Below are positions 1-10,389 of a DNA stretch of 64,000 bases, piece by piece. Position numbers and translations under genes: made by a program. Positions within the stretch are counted from its first letter, which is position 1. Each line of letters begins with the position of its first letter. The stretch comes from Cladocopium goreaui (lineage: Eukaryota; Sar; Dinophyceae; Suessiales; Symbiodiniaceae), in NCBI GenBank assembly GCA_947184155.2, contig CAMXCT020005135.1, positions 92,001 through 156,000 of the forward strand, written 5' to 3'. The notes under the pieces are model-generated. The model was not told the origin of the DNA. It made no database searches and saw nothing but the letters and a program-made list of their open reading frames with translations.

Positions 1-1060
1 CTTATAACATACTGCACTGTAAGAATAGACGATAGGTAGATATCAAGATATAGATACATAAGTCCGACATGATGTAGGTGAATCAGGAGATATAAACAAT
101 AAACTATTATCATCATCAGCAGCAGCAGCTTCTTCTTCTTCATCATCTTCGTTATCCTCGTCATCTTCAATCTATGCAGCACATCATGCACACATCCTGC
201 TCGGTGCTTCCTACAATGGCTGATCTCAGCTGGCCTGAAGAAACGCACTGAAAAGGATAAAGGCATTCCAACCTGACGACTTGCTGCTGGTAGCATCATC
301 CTGGTTGAAAATGTTGAAACAAACCTAGCATCGTTGCCATCCACTGGAAAGTAGAGGGTAATCGTAGATGGTGGACAAAAATATAGTTCTTAGAAACCAT
401 CTTGAAAGAGCTCATGTAATTGAATTAAGAATTCTTAGTCAGGATCTGAATGGATTCATCAAATCCAGCAAATATCACGATTTAACATGTGTCAACATGA
501 TTTAACTCTATATTATATTTGCATTACTTTTATTAACATGTATCATGTGTATATTATGTGTATATAATATATATATATTATAACCATACATATATATAAC
601 ATGATTGAACATCATTTGGCATTGCTCAACGTGATATAAGACTTGATGGAAGTTTTTTCTTCATTTCAGCTCCAGACCAAAGCCCGAAGTACTTCGATCA
701 TCGTGGTAGATCAAATAGCCTCAATGGGGCCTAATGACTTGGATGATCTGGGGGTACCCCCATGACTTAGGATATACCTCCATGGAAAACTAGGGTAATA
801 TCACTTTCCAATGTATTCCAATGGTTATTGGATGTCTTGGAGACAAGGCTAAGGTTGGTGCTGAGTCTTATGTAGTGACTACAGATGGGACACTTCAGAT
901 CACTCAAAATTTGGGACACTTCCCCACGGTTCCATGTTTGTCTTACAACACTTGCAAATAAACAAGTTGCTCAACATTGTGGAGACATCCATCGAAACTG
1001 AAACTGTACAAGTGCCAAATGATGGTTGAACATCATGGAACACAGCCAACAGGGTGACCG
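1..1060. other. AT-rich stretch without a supported gene
   Basis: No reading frame in this stretch shows a recognisable domain or a convincing exon with splice sites. It holds a short trinucleotide microsatellite near 108-169 and TA-rich tracts around 540-600. I see nothing else in it. Confidence 0.5.
108..169. repeat. Trinucleotide microsatellite (ATC/AGC/TTC)
   Basis: Successive short runs of CAT, CAG and TTC/ATC triplets form a compound trinucleotide microsatellite. There is no sign that it is translated. Confidence 0.8.
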
Positions 1061-1143
1061 CTTACGCGCACGTCACTCCGCATGTGCCCATTGGGGGAAG
1101 AAACTCCCCGTGGGCATTCGTCGAGCCACGCGCTTCCTCGCAG

Positions 1144-1216
1144 TTGCTGGGGTTTTGACCTGAGATACGGTGACCTGATGTGGTCGACTTTCCGGTATCA
1201 CTTTGGTTACCCTCTG
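1144..1216 (+). CDS. Candidate exon ending at an introner-like element
   Basis: The segment starts after a pyrimidine-rich acceptor (CGCTTCCTCGCAG) and is open for 24 codons. The reading begins CWGFDLRYGDLMW and ends FGYPL. Its last codon CTG abuts the GT of the inverted-repeat element at 1207-1318. The reading then continues in phase 0 after the element (AGG GTA AAC ATG) for about 98 codons to 1605, although that part is lysine-rich and less protein-like. No family is recognised. The exon is inferred from splice sites and open frame only; RNA evidence would decide. Confidence 0.4.
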
Positions 1217-1318
1217 GTAATTTAACATAGCTATTGAAATTGGTGATTTATAGTGGATTTTCCCATGAAAAATTGTGATTTTCCATACTAGTAGCTATGT
1301 TAGTTTACCAGAGGGTAA
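1207..1318. mobile_element. Introner-like inverted-repeat element, family A copy 1
   Basis: Left end TTACCCTCTGGTAATTTAAC and right end TAGTTTACCAGAGGGTAA are inverted repeats. Inside lie the family-typical blocks GCTATTGAAA, TTTTCCCATGAAAAA and TAGCTATGTTA. The left repeat holds CTG/GTAATT (donor) and the right repeat TTTACCAG/AGGG (acceptor), giving a potential intron at 1217-1311 (95 nt). On the minus strand the same ends also read GT...AG. It has no coding capacity, so it would be a non-autonomous element moved by an enzyme not seen here. Confidence 0.8.
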
Positions 1319-1704
1319 ACATGGTTAAAATATCCCAAACAAAACAAACAAAAAGACAAAGAAATATAAAGAAATATAAAGAACATCTGCAAAAGAAAAA
1401 CAAGGTAAACAAGTGCACTCCCGAGATTTGGGGCCCAAACTTGCGTGAAGGCGCTGAAAAATATCCTCCCAACTTAACACAAACAATGTCACTCCGACAC
1501 ATCACGACATGTGCATTGGACACTAGTCTGGCTTGCTACCCGGCCCCAAGGTTTGGAACAACCTCATATCAAACATGTTCAGCATGTCTCATTTTTGCCG
1601 TGTAAATTCAAGGTATTTCAAGGTGTATCATTGGATTGTTGTTTTATGTTGTTTTCCTCGAAACGTTGCCTTCATCCTCCTGGACCATGCAACGTTTCTT
1701 GCAG

Positions 1705-1768
1705 GTCTCCTGACTGCTCACAGTGCGTAAACTCTGCAAAGGAGCTGCCTGGCCGTTGGTCTCAGCTG
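1705..1768 (+). CDS. Candidate small exon
   Basis: A strong acceptor (AACGTTTCTTGCAG) and a consensus donor (CTCAGCTG/GTAAGTGG) bound 64 nt that read SPDCSQCVNSAKELPGRWSQ then L in one frame. The product is unknown. The segment may belong to a plus-strand gene with the exon starting at 2012, but the two phases do not join directly, so at least one exon between them would be missing. Confidence 0.4.
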
Positions 1769-2011
1769 GTAAGTGGGTATAGATCAGAATCATGCAGAGA
1801 TCATCAGAGATCTATGGTTTCTACATGTTTCTACACATGTCTGTTTGGATGTTGCAGAGATATTTATTGATTGCAGCGGTAGGTTTGTACATACCAGTCT
1901 GTTGAGAAATGTTGATAGTTGTTCATAGCCCAATAGTTGTGTAACATTAGGTTTAGTCTACACAATATGCACCTGTGTGATCATGAGCCACAGGTCCTAT
2001 TTCTGCTCCAG

Positions 2012-2110
2012 GTCCCAGTGGCCTTGGCACACCAATGAGCTTCTCCGCATCGGAGAGTGGCAATGAACCTCCAAAATCATCCCTCAACTCATCGAAAATA
2101 CCCAGGCGCA
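2012..2110 (+). CDS. Candidate Ser/Lys-rich exon
   Basis: After the acceptor TATTTCTGCTCCAG the frame reads GPSGLGTPMSFSASESGNEP followed by a serine- and lysine-rich tail, open to a TAG near 2143. A GC donor (ACCCAG/GCGCAA) could end it near 2112. The composition suggests a disordered, possibly phosphorylated region. No family is recognised. The antisense strand is also open, so strand assignment rests on the acceptor. Confidence 0.3.
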
Positions 2111-2876
2111 ACGACACAAAAAAGACCCACCTCGCCTCATAGCTGCAAACATGTCTTTCATCTGGCACAGCAAAACTTATCAAAACTCATGGTAAAACTC
2201 CATTGATCCAGGATGAAACGGAAAAACATCGAAGGGGTCAGAGGGTGACCTAGTAAAGCTATTTTGAAATCAAGTAAGAACAGAACAAGATCTAGAACAT
2301 GCTAGAAGCCTGCATTGACCTCAAGTTGGTCAAAATGATTGTGGCGCAACTGTGGCGTAGAAGCTTGAAATAGGGATGGGCCATTTTGGGACATCTGATG
2401 GCTCTGCCTCTCCGACAGTTGAGCTGGGTGTCGGCATGACCTAGTGATCAACCGGTCATGAAGCCCCTCGATGTGTAGGGTTTGATGTGGGTTTCAAATT
2501 GGTTTCAAGGGGGTGGAAGCCAAACATCAACTTCCCCACTGTTCTGCTGTGGTTTGGTGGATTAGACATGATTGTACTATCTTCATTGTATCCCTACTAG
2601 TTCTGGTCATGTCATGAGACTCGTGCTGTTGCATCCAATCTGTGGCATCTATGGTATGTTAATATGGTGTTTGTACTGAAATTGGAACACAGCCTAAGTT
2701 CCCAGCAAAGTGCTCCTTGAGCAGTAATGCCAGCTCTTTTCGCACCTGTAGTCACTGTGACTGGAGTTTCAGTACAATAGACATTGCAAACAGGAAACAT
2801 GTGGTGAAACAAGAAAACATAAGAAAACATTGAGAACCCGGGGGAACCCGGGGGGACCTGTTGCATATTCGCTTAC

Positions 2877-2939
2877 CTGGTAATCCAACATGGCTCGAAA
2901 ATCCTCCAATCCATTGGTGGCGCCTCGCTTTCTGCAGCC
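2877..2939 (-). CDS. Candidate 21-codon exon
   Basis: On the minus strand, 63 nt lie between the acceptor CTTATGCTCCCAG and the consensus donor TACCAG/GTAAGC. They read GCRKRGATNGLEDFRAMLDY then Q, phase 0 to 0. Function is unknown. A longer open frame upstream (3325-3597, minus) could belong to the same gene but has no clear splice link. Confidence 0.4.
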
Positions 2940-4530
2940 CTGGGAGCATAAGATGCTGTGACAGCTGGGTGTAACCGTGTAACTCGAGCCTAGTTGGGAC
3001 ATGTTCAAAAGATTTCAAAAGTATGGTAGGATCCCTGATATTGGACATCTGTGGAAATGCAGTGAAAAACCTGGACCTCCCGTTATATTTTGGTGGAAAG
3101 GGACACCTCAAAAACCACATTCCAACATTGGCGAAGGTTCTTTCCCGGTGAATCATCCCATGCTATGCTATACTGCTATACATGATTATAATTTATAATC
3201 ATACATGAAGCCGGCCTTGCCCGCCGGAGTAGACATGGAACCTCAGTGATGTCATGCCCGCACCAAAAATCTGGCAGAAACTGAAGCTGTTGGATTATTG
3301 CTGGCATGCTGATCATGCGAAGTTCTACACCGAAGCAGACTGCACTGATTCACTGCGAACAATTGCGAACACAAATTCCAAGTGCATCGGAGAAGTGGCC
3401 CAGATCGGTGCATTTTGTTGAAAAGAAATGCTGCCCTCATGACCCAGAATCAGCACAACCGGCACAACCCCCCCTGGAATCTTTTGCCAAACGAAACGCG
3501 TCCGGCCGCCCAAATCCGCCCAAGTAGCGGCAGGTTTCGGACCCGGGCTGTTGATGGAAGCACCACATCCCAAGAGATACCCAACATCTACCAACATGGT
3601 GTGTAATATTGTGTAATTATATAGTATTATTTATTAATTATTATATATGTACAAAACATATCTTGCAACAATGTAGTACTGTAATAGAACGCATGTAACA
3701 ACATGTCCGAACGTGATGAATCGTGCATTATGTGGCAAATCCACCGTCATTTGCAATAGTACTAGTCCCCAGAACATCTCCACGTTGACAGAGTATAGAC
3801 CGAAGTTGGGTGACACAAACCCAAAGACGGCTATACTCATACTCTGAACTGGTAAGGGCTCAGTTTGTGGGTTCACCAGATCCTGTACTCTAGGGTTCCT
3901 CCGCTGGTAATTTTTGAACAAACAAGAGTGATTGCAATGTAGTCCCGGTGTCATGGTCAGCTGTGCTTTCACCATCAGCACCTCAACATATGGTCCAACA
4001 CTCCAGCATCTTCAGCAGGAAAACTATAGAAACTCCTTGCAAATGGAGGATGTTCAAGCTGGCTGTGCTCATAGTGCTTCTAGCACCCATGCTATCCAAA
4101 AGATATACAATATCAATGTCCTGTTTACTTTTTTGCTGCCGGAGTGAGCTACACAAAGCTCGCACTAGATTCACTAGATTCTGAATTCCTGAAATCTCTC
4201 AGACTCAGTGCCTTGGCTTTCTGAGTGGCACACCGGAATCAGAAGCGTCAACGGGACAACTAATTGATGCTGCTTGGAATCTCCATGAATCTCCATGAAT
4301 CTCCATTGTTTGCCCCTTGCATACCTGTTGGCATAAGCTCCCTTCAATCTAGGATGTCTTGTGATGCATGCAATGGATACGGAAGGTGATCGTTGAAATC
4401 TGGAAAAACCTTTCTACTTAGAGGCAACTAATTTTAAGCGCATGTGACAAACCACATAGGACATGCAATAGACTCTGTCGCCTCTCAAACAAAACAATCT
4501 GTTAGTCTGTGTCTGCTTCGGGCATAGTAT

Positions 4531-4640
4531 AGGTCTGTCCGAAAATGCAGCATACCGCAAAATGCCTGTTTCAATGGAGGAAATGAATGAACATGATGAC
4601 AAACCATACGATTTTGGGTACCTTATTTTCAAACAAGCCC
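4531..4640. mobile_element. Decayed inverted-repeat element, family B
   Basis: Left end AGGTCTGTCCGAAAATGCAG and right end TACCTTATTTTCAAACAAGC are diverged inverted repeats of the family whose best ends read GGTTTGTCTGAAAATAG and CTATTTTCAGACAAACC. The AG of the plus-strand acceptor is mutated here (TTTTCAA). No reading frame is present. Confidence 0.45.
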
Positions 4641-5117
4641 ATATTATATAATATAATATTATATAATATCGTGCCCCCCCCGACGCCCCTCACCTAGCTC
4701 AAGTCATGGCCGGTCATTTTTGCGAAACAAAGACCACGTCTTGCGCCTCAGATTCACTTCGGGCATCTTCACCACCAGCTAATGGCACAGGGGAGATAGA
4801 CTTCCACTCTCCACAATCACCATTAAACCAGCTGATCATATTTGGCTCCATTTAAAATCTTTAACTTTATATAACCACACCACCAGACCATGCTATGACA
4901 ACTTCTCCAAGGGAAGCGACCAGCAGATTTGAGGCGTGGAGGTTGTGACGTGGGTAGATTCGAAGTGACGTTCATATTGAGGGCTTGAAGTTGCCAGCTA
5001 CATTTCATGGACCACATAAAATGGCATCATTTGAGTAGCCAAGGTATCTCCGGCAATTTCACATGGCAACTTTTAGCCATTTGTAGATGATCTAAACATG
5101 CTGCCCTTTGGAAAGGC

Positions 5118-6440
5118 TTAACACACAGGAGGCGCAAATCCTTCATGATCTTCATGCTTCTGAGATTTTCGATTCAATGTGCTGGCAAGGGACTTTTCGC
5201 GCTCAAGCTGCTTTTCCTGTTCTCTCTTTGAAGCCTGACGCAGAACGAACCATTTCAGCTGCAGGTGGCTCAACAATGCGGCACTCATCGGCACTCGGTA
5301 GTGGTAGCAGCTTATGAAGGTTTGGAGCAAACTTGACACCCAATGGTGGACTTTCTTTAAGAGGGTTTGTGAACAACAGTGTCAGCAGCACCATCGGTGT
5401 CATGAAAGGCCTTCTTGCAGTTGAACCTTTCTCTTAGCCGCTGAAGCCACCGCTAGATACAAGATATCACAAGACGACAATCACGCAAGGATCATTGTGT
5501 TTTTTGAGTGTAAAATTCATGAGATGCTTTTTTGGACAAGGGCTCCGGACAAATCCGGACAACATGCACGAACCCAACCTCCAAGCGGCTTTTTCTTTCT
5601 GCGATTTCTGCGCATCTCTTCTCAAGTTCCTTTCGTTGGTCCTATCAAAGGTCACACAGGTCACACGCTTCCAAGATCTTGTGCTTCAAGCCATCCCCAG
5701 TATCAAAAACCTTGGCGACTTGGGGATCATCATCCCCCTTAGAGATGGACAAGTAAAACATATTTTTAACAATCAACCATATCCAGTGAAGCAAAATCTC
5801 CCAGCTACACCCCTCCAAATGCGAATCATGGCTGCCTTGTAGTCTTCTGTTTCCTTCTTCACTCGATTGATTTCTTCCTGGCACAGCGTCAAAACCGATG
5901 GCAACGACCAGGTTTCACCCGCCTGTTGCAAGCTTCATGCCGGAACGGGCCTGAACCGGACCTAACAATCTGAATCAGAGGATGGCAAGAGGACAAGACA
6001 TCCCTGCTTGTTTTGCTCATGGCAACTTAAGTTCAGAGATCTTGCCAACGCAATATTGATGGCAATCGATGGCGACAGTGGGCTGAAGTCATCGGATGTC
6101 CTCTCTACTCTTCAACTCTCTTCGCTTCAGGGTCAAGGTCTCCTGCCGGACTGCGCCCCATTCTGATCTGATGGTGCACATTGGAGGTCCCAATCATTCC
6201 CAATCACTCAATCTTTAGGATGCACCAGCTTCAAAGAAGAATCCAACATTCTTTCCGTTTGCATCTTCGCTGCCGGCATCTGCAGGCACTCTCCGCCCTG
6301 ACAGGCTGGGCCTCATCCTTCTGTATTGCTAAGAGAGCTTGCTCCTACCATCTACCAGTGGCAGTCATCGGATGTCATCGGTCCCCTTTGACAGCCGGTG
6401 TGAAACAGTCTTGGGCAACCAGCAAAAAGATAGAAACGTG
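5118..6440 (-). CDS. Candidate multi-exon gene with coiled-coil-like segments
   Basis: Several minus-strand stretches read as charged helical peptides: QEEINRVKKETEDYKAAMI near 5850, QRKELEKRCAEIAERKSRLE near 5610, and KREQEKQLEREKSLASTLNR near 5200. Short segments such as HDTDGAADTVVHKP (about 5370) lie between. They alternate with AT-rich sequence, fitting small exons split by introns. Exon borders could not be joined in one frame, so this may be a gene or a decayed copy. The heptad-like charge pattern suggests a structural or trafficking protein; that is inference only. Confidence 0.35.
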
Positions 6441-6459
6441 AAATCCTACTAACACAGTG

Positions 6460-8140
6460 TTTCTTCATGACTTTCTCATCTTGCTGGTTCTTTACCTATA
6501 GGGGTTACTAATGGTCATGGCTACTACAATTACATACAAGTCATACAAGATCATAAAACTTTCCAGTCGTTTCCAGTCGTTTCCAGTCCTTCTGATCAAT
6601 ATATTCAGCACACTTTGCCCGCAGATTGCGTGCCAAGACGGAAGGCCGGCTGGGAGAAAGATCATGGTCTTACGGCCGGGAAGCGCGGAAAACCCCAGCG
6701 GGAACCGTTGTGAAATATGTTTGAAACATTGGAAACCTCTATATCTTTGATGGTAAAACCATGGTAAAAGCCATCACTTTCGGCAAGGATGTTCCTTTGA
6801 ACCAATGATTGAAACACTATGTTGAGAACCACCATTTCTCCTCAGTGTGGGATAAAAGGATGATGTTTCCACTGTTTCACTGGCAGGCGTTAGGTTCAAT
6901 TCATCTGAACCATTCTGAACCTCCAATCTCGGTCACGCATTTGCTGACTCCTGGCAGTCACGTCATCGCACATCATAAGCCAAGAAATAGACATTCTTTG
7001 GAATACTATTATGTGATATATATATATACGGCATTACTACAGTCTTCTCACTTTGTCTCCAATTCAGATTCCGCCCATTGCATTGCATGCTTTAGCGTTC
7101 CTGAATTGACACAACAAGAAAGGCACTACAGAGTCTTACCATGCCACATTGCAAACATGTTTCATCTGGTTTAGTTGTTCCCTTTTGTGGCCCATGCGAA
7201 ACTGCCTGACAGGTTGCCTGCAGTCCCTGCATGTCACTGCTAGTTAAGTAGCGCCAAAGACATCCAAAGACATACAGTATGCGTTACGATCTCTTATTAC
7301 CGTCTTCCACCTGTGCCACAGTGATCCATAGCTTACATCACTATTGAATGATCTGAAATGCGCACGCCATCTCACGCCATCTGATGATGCTTAGATGATG
7401 GTCCGCTCGAGTCTTGAGACCTGCCTTTTTCAGGATATCCAGCGTTTTCAGCATCTGCACCTTGGTTTCAAGATGTTTCAAGAAACCGAAATGAACAATG
7501 AATGTGCCTAGATTCTCCTAGATTGGAGATACTCCATCAATGCCAAATCCCGTTTCATGAGCTTGGCGATAATTAGGGTCTCCAACTTGCGGATTTCTAA
7601 ATGATATGTGATATGTGTGATTCATTTCAATTTCCGAGTGGACATGATGGTCAAGCTCTTCGTTTGAGAGACGTTGAAGTGAGGGGTTGGATCCTGGATT
7701 TCTGGTTTCGTTTATACCTCAGCAAGCTGCTTTGCATTCAATACACTGCTCAAACTTCGCTGTGCTTCAGATCTCAAAAAATCTCAAGGGTTGTTGCATG
7801 GTTTAACTGGGTTCAAATGGGTTTAACACCTTCAAAGATGTTCTTCCTTTGGATGTGAAGCATAAAAAGAACCTATCTGGGCCACCTAGGGTCTTCACTT
7901 TGCGTACCGTCTGGGGTCTCAGCTTACTGCGCTTTTGGCCTCTGGAACAAGATACCTGGCACACTATTCCGCGAAGCGATCTGTGGGTACTGAACTTGTG
8001 GAAAAAAACACATACACCGCTGATGTATCGTAGAGCATTTCAATATGACTCTGCAATCAAGACTTATACTGTCTCACAATTGACCGACTCGCATGGTGCC
8101 AACGTTGCACCGCGGATACAGCAGCAACTGGGGCATCACA
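6460..8140. other. No supported gene
   Basis: This stretch contains several ORFs of 80-150 codons on the plus strand (for example 6809-7174 and 7849-8292). None shows a domain, a plausible composition or matching splice sites. I treat it as intergenic or intronic. Confidence 0.4.
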
Positions 8141-8142
8141 GC

Positions 8143-8262
8143 CTATGGCCTTGTGATGAAGTCATGTGCCATGGCATCTCGGACTTTCAGACGTTCCGCA
8201 GGGGTCTTCCTGCGCAGTTCACCGATGACATGAGAACTCCGGGATGCCGCTCCAGAACTCCT
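8143..8262 (-). CDS. Candidate exon fragment
   Basis: The minus strand reads a basic, helix-prone peptide (GELRRKTPAERLKVRDAMAH) that runs to a TAG at 8143. Its upstream limit is unclear. It may be a terminal exon or one that ends at a GC donor just before the stop. No family is recognised. Confidence 0.25.
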   Translation of the reverse strand, partial: RSSGAASRSSHVIGELRRKTPAERLKVRDAMAHDFITRP

Positions 8263-8345
8263 ACACCACTTGGGATACACCAAAAAACATAAAATAAATA
8301 TAAGAAATGCATAAGAACGCCATAAGATGCCCATGTTGCATGCCT

Positions 8346-8605
8346 ACATATGTATGCATATCTATCTATCTATCTATCTATCTATTTATCTACCTACCTA
8401 CCTAGCTAGCTAGCTATCTATCTATCGATCTATCTATCTATCCATCTATCTATCTATCTATCTATCTATCTAATCTATCTCTATCTAATCCAATCCAATC
8501 CAATCCAATCCAATCCAACCCAACCCAATCCAATCCAATCCAATCCAATCCAATCCAATCCAATCCAATCCATCTATCTATCTATCTATATATCTATATA
8601 TATAT
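8346..8605. repeat. TATC and CAATC short tandem repeats
   Basis: A compound microsatellite. Runs of TATC with interruptions (TACC, TAGC) come first, then about a hundred bases of the pentamer AATCC/CAATC, then TATC/TA again. The switch between unit lengths in one tract is visible directly. Confidence 0.95.
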
Positions 8606-8795
8606 AGATTAGAATTTGTCAATATTTATGTATATATATAGTGTCATCATTTCTTTCGCAATCCACATCCGTCTCCTCTCACCCAAACTGGCTCCTGCAA
8701 AGCTGCGAGATTAAGTTGCGGCCTAAGGTGGACACCCCTTGTTGGTCGCTAGAGGCAACAGCTGGTCATCTGAGATTCTTGCCGTCTGCATCCAT

Positions 8796-8916
8796 TTCCG
8801 GAGGGAAATACAAGCTGACAGTAAGGATGCTTTTGCAGGTGGTCTCCTGGCACTGGCATGGATGATGGCAACTTCAGACTTCACTGAACCAGCAAGCTCT
8901 GCTGCCAGATATCTAG
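8796..8916 (+). CDS. Candidate exon just before the 10-bp array
   Basis: The plus strand reads DSKDAFAGGLLALAWMMATS and continues to a donor CTAG/GTATATGG at 8916/8917. The peptide is partly hydrophobic, as in a membrane segment. The acceptor is not certain. The same frame stays open into the flank of the repeat array. Confidence 0.25.
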
Positions 8917-9098
8917 GTATATGGAAACATCATGAAACATCAACCATCATCAACCCACGCAAGCATGAAATCTCCTTGCTTGAAGAGCCAAAGGGCGACC
9001 TTAGCCCACATGGTGTCTTTCCTGTGGCGACCCAAGGCGACCCAGCCGTGGTGGCGCCGAGACACTGTCCAGTCAAGAGCTCATACAACCTGAGCAGC

Positions 9099-10386
9099 AT
9101 GTCTTGATATGTCTTGATGTCTTGATATGTCTTGATATGTCTTGATATGTCTTGGTATGTCTTGATATGTCTTGATATGTCTTGATATGTCTTGATATGT
9201 CTTGATATGTCTTGATATGTCTTGATATGTCTTGATATGTCTTGATATGTCTTGATATGTCTTGATATGTCTTGATATGTCTTGATATGTCTTGATATGT
9301 CTTGATATGTCTTGATATGTCTTGGTATGTCTTGATATGTCTTGATATGTCTTGATATGTCTTGATATGTCTTGATATGTCTTGATATGTCTTGATATGT
9401 CTTGATATGTCTTGGTATGTCTTGATATGTCTTGATATGTCTTGATATGTCTTGATATGTCTTGATATGTCTTGATATGTCTTGATATGTCTTGATATGT
9501 CTTGGTATGTCTTGATATGTCTTGATATGTCTTGATATGTCTTGATATGTCTTGATATGTCTTGGTATGTCTTGATATGTCTTGATATGTCTTGATATGT
9601 CTTGATATGTCTTGATATGTCTTGATATGTCTTGATATGTCTTGATATGTCTTGATATGTCTTGATATGTCTTGATATGTCTTGATATGTCTTGATATGT
9701 CTTGATATGTCTTGATATGTCTTGATATGTCTTGATATGTCTTGATATGTCTTGATATGTCTTGGTATGTCTTGATATGTCTTGATATGTCTTGATATGT
9801 CTTGATATGTCTTGGTATGTCTTGATATGTCTTGATATGTCTTGATATGTCTTGATATGTCTTGATATGTCTTGGTATGTCTTGATATGTCTTGATATGT
9901 CTTGATATGTCTTGATATGTCTTGGTATGTCTTGGTATGTCTTGATATGTCCTGATATGGCTTGATATGGCTTGATATGTCTTGATATGTCTTGATATGT
10001 CTTGATATGTCTTGATATGTCCTGATATGTCTTGATATGTCTTGATATGTCTTGATATGTCTTGGTATGTCTTGATATGTCCTGATATGGCTTGATATGG
10101 CTTGGTATGTCTTGATATGGCTTGATATGTTTTGATGTGGCTTGATATGTCTTGATATGTCTTGATATGTCTTGATATGTCTTGATATGCCTTGATATGG
10201 CTTGGTATGTCTTGATATGGCTTGATATGGTTTGATATGGCTTGATATGTCTTGATATGTCTTGATATGTCTTGATATGCCTTGATATGCCTTGATATGT
10301 CTTGATATGTCTTGATATGGCTTGATATGTCTTGATATGGCTTGATATGGCTTGATGTGGCTTGATATGGCTTGATATGGCTTGAT
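9099..10386. repeat. 10-bp minisatellite array (TTGATATGTC)n
   Basis: About 129 tandem copies of a 10-bp unit, nearly perfect in the first 850 bases. Point variants (GGTATG, GATATGG, GATGTGG) concentrate in the last 450 bases. Because 10 is not a multiple of 3, the minus strand reads a 30-bp, 10-residue period (HIKTYQDISR) in more than one frame, giving open frames of 510 and 455 codons. Identical peptides in shifted frames are expected from a stop-free repeat, so I do not call a gene. Confidence 0.97.
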
Positions 10387-10389
10387 GTT

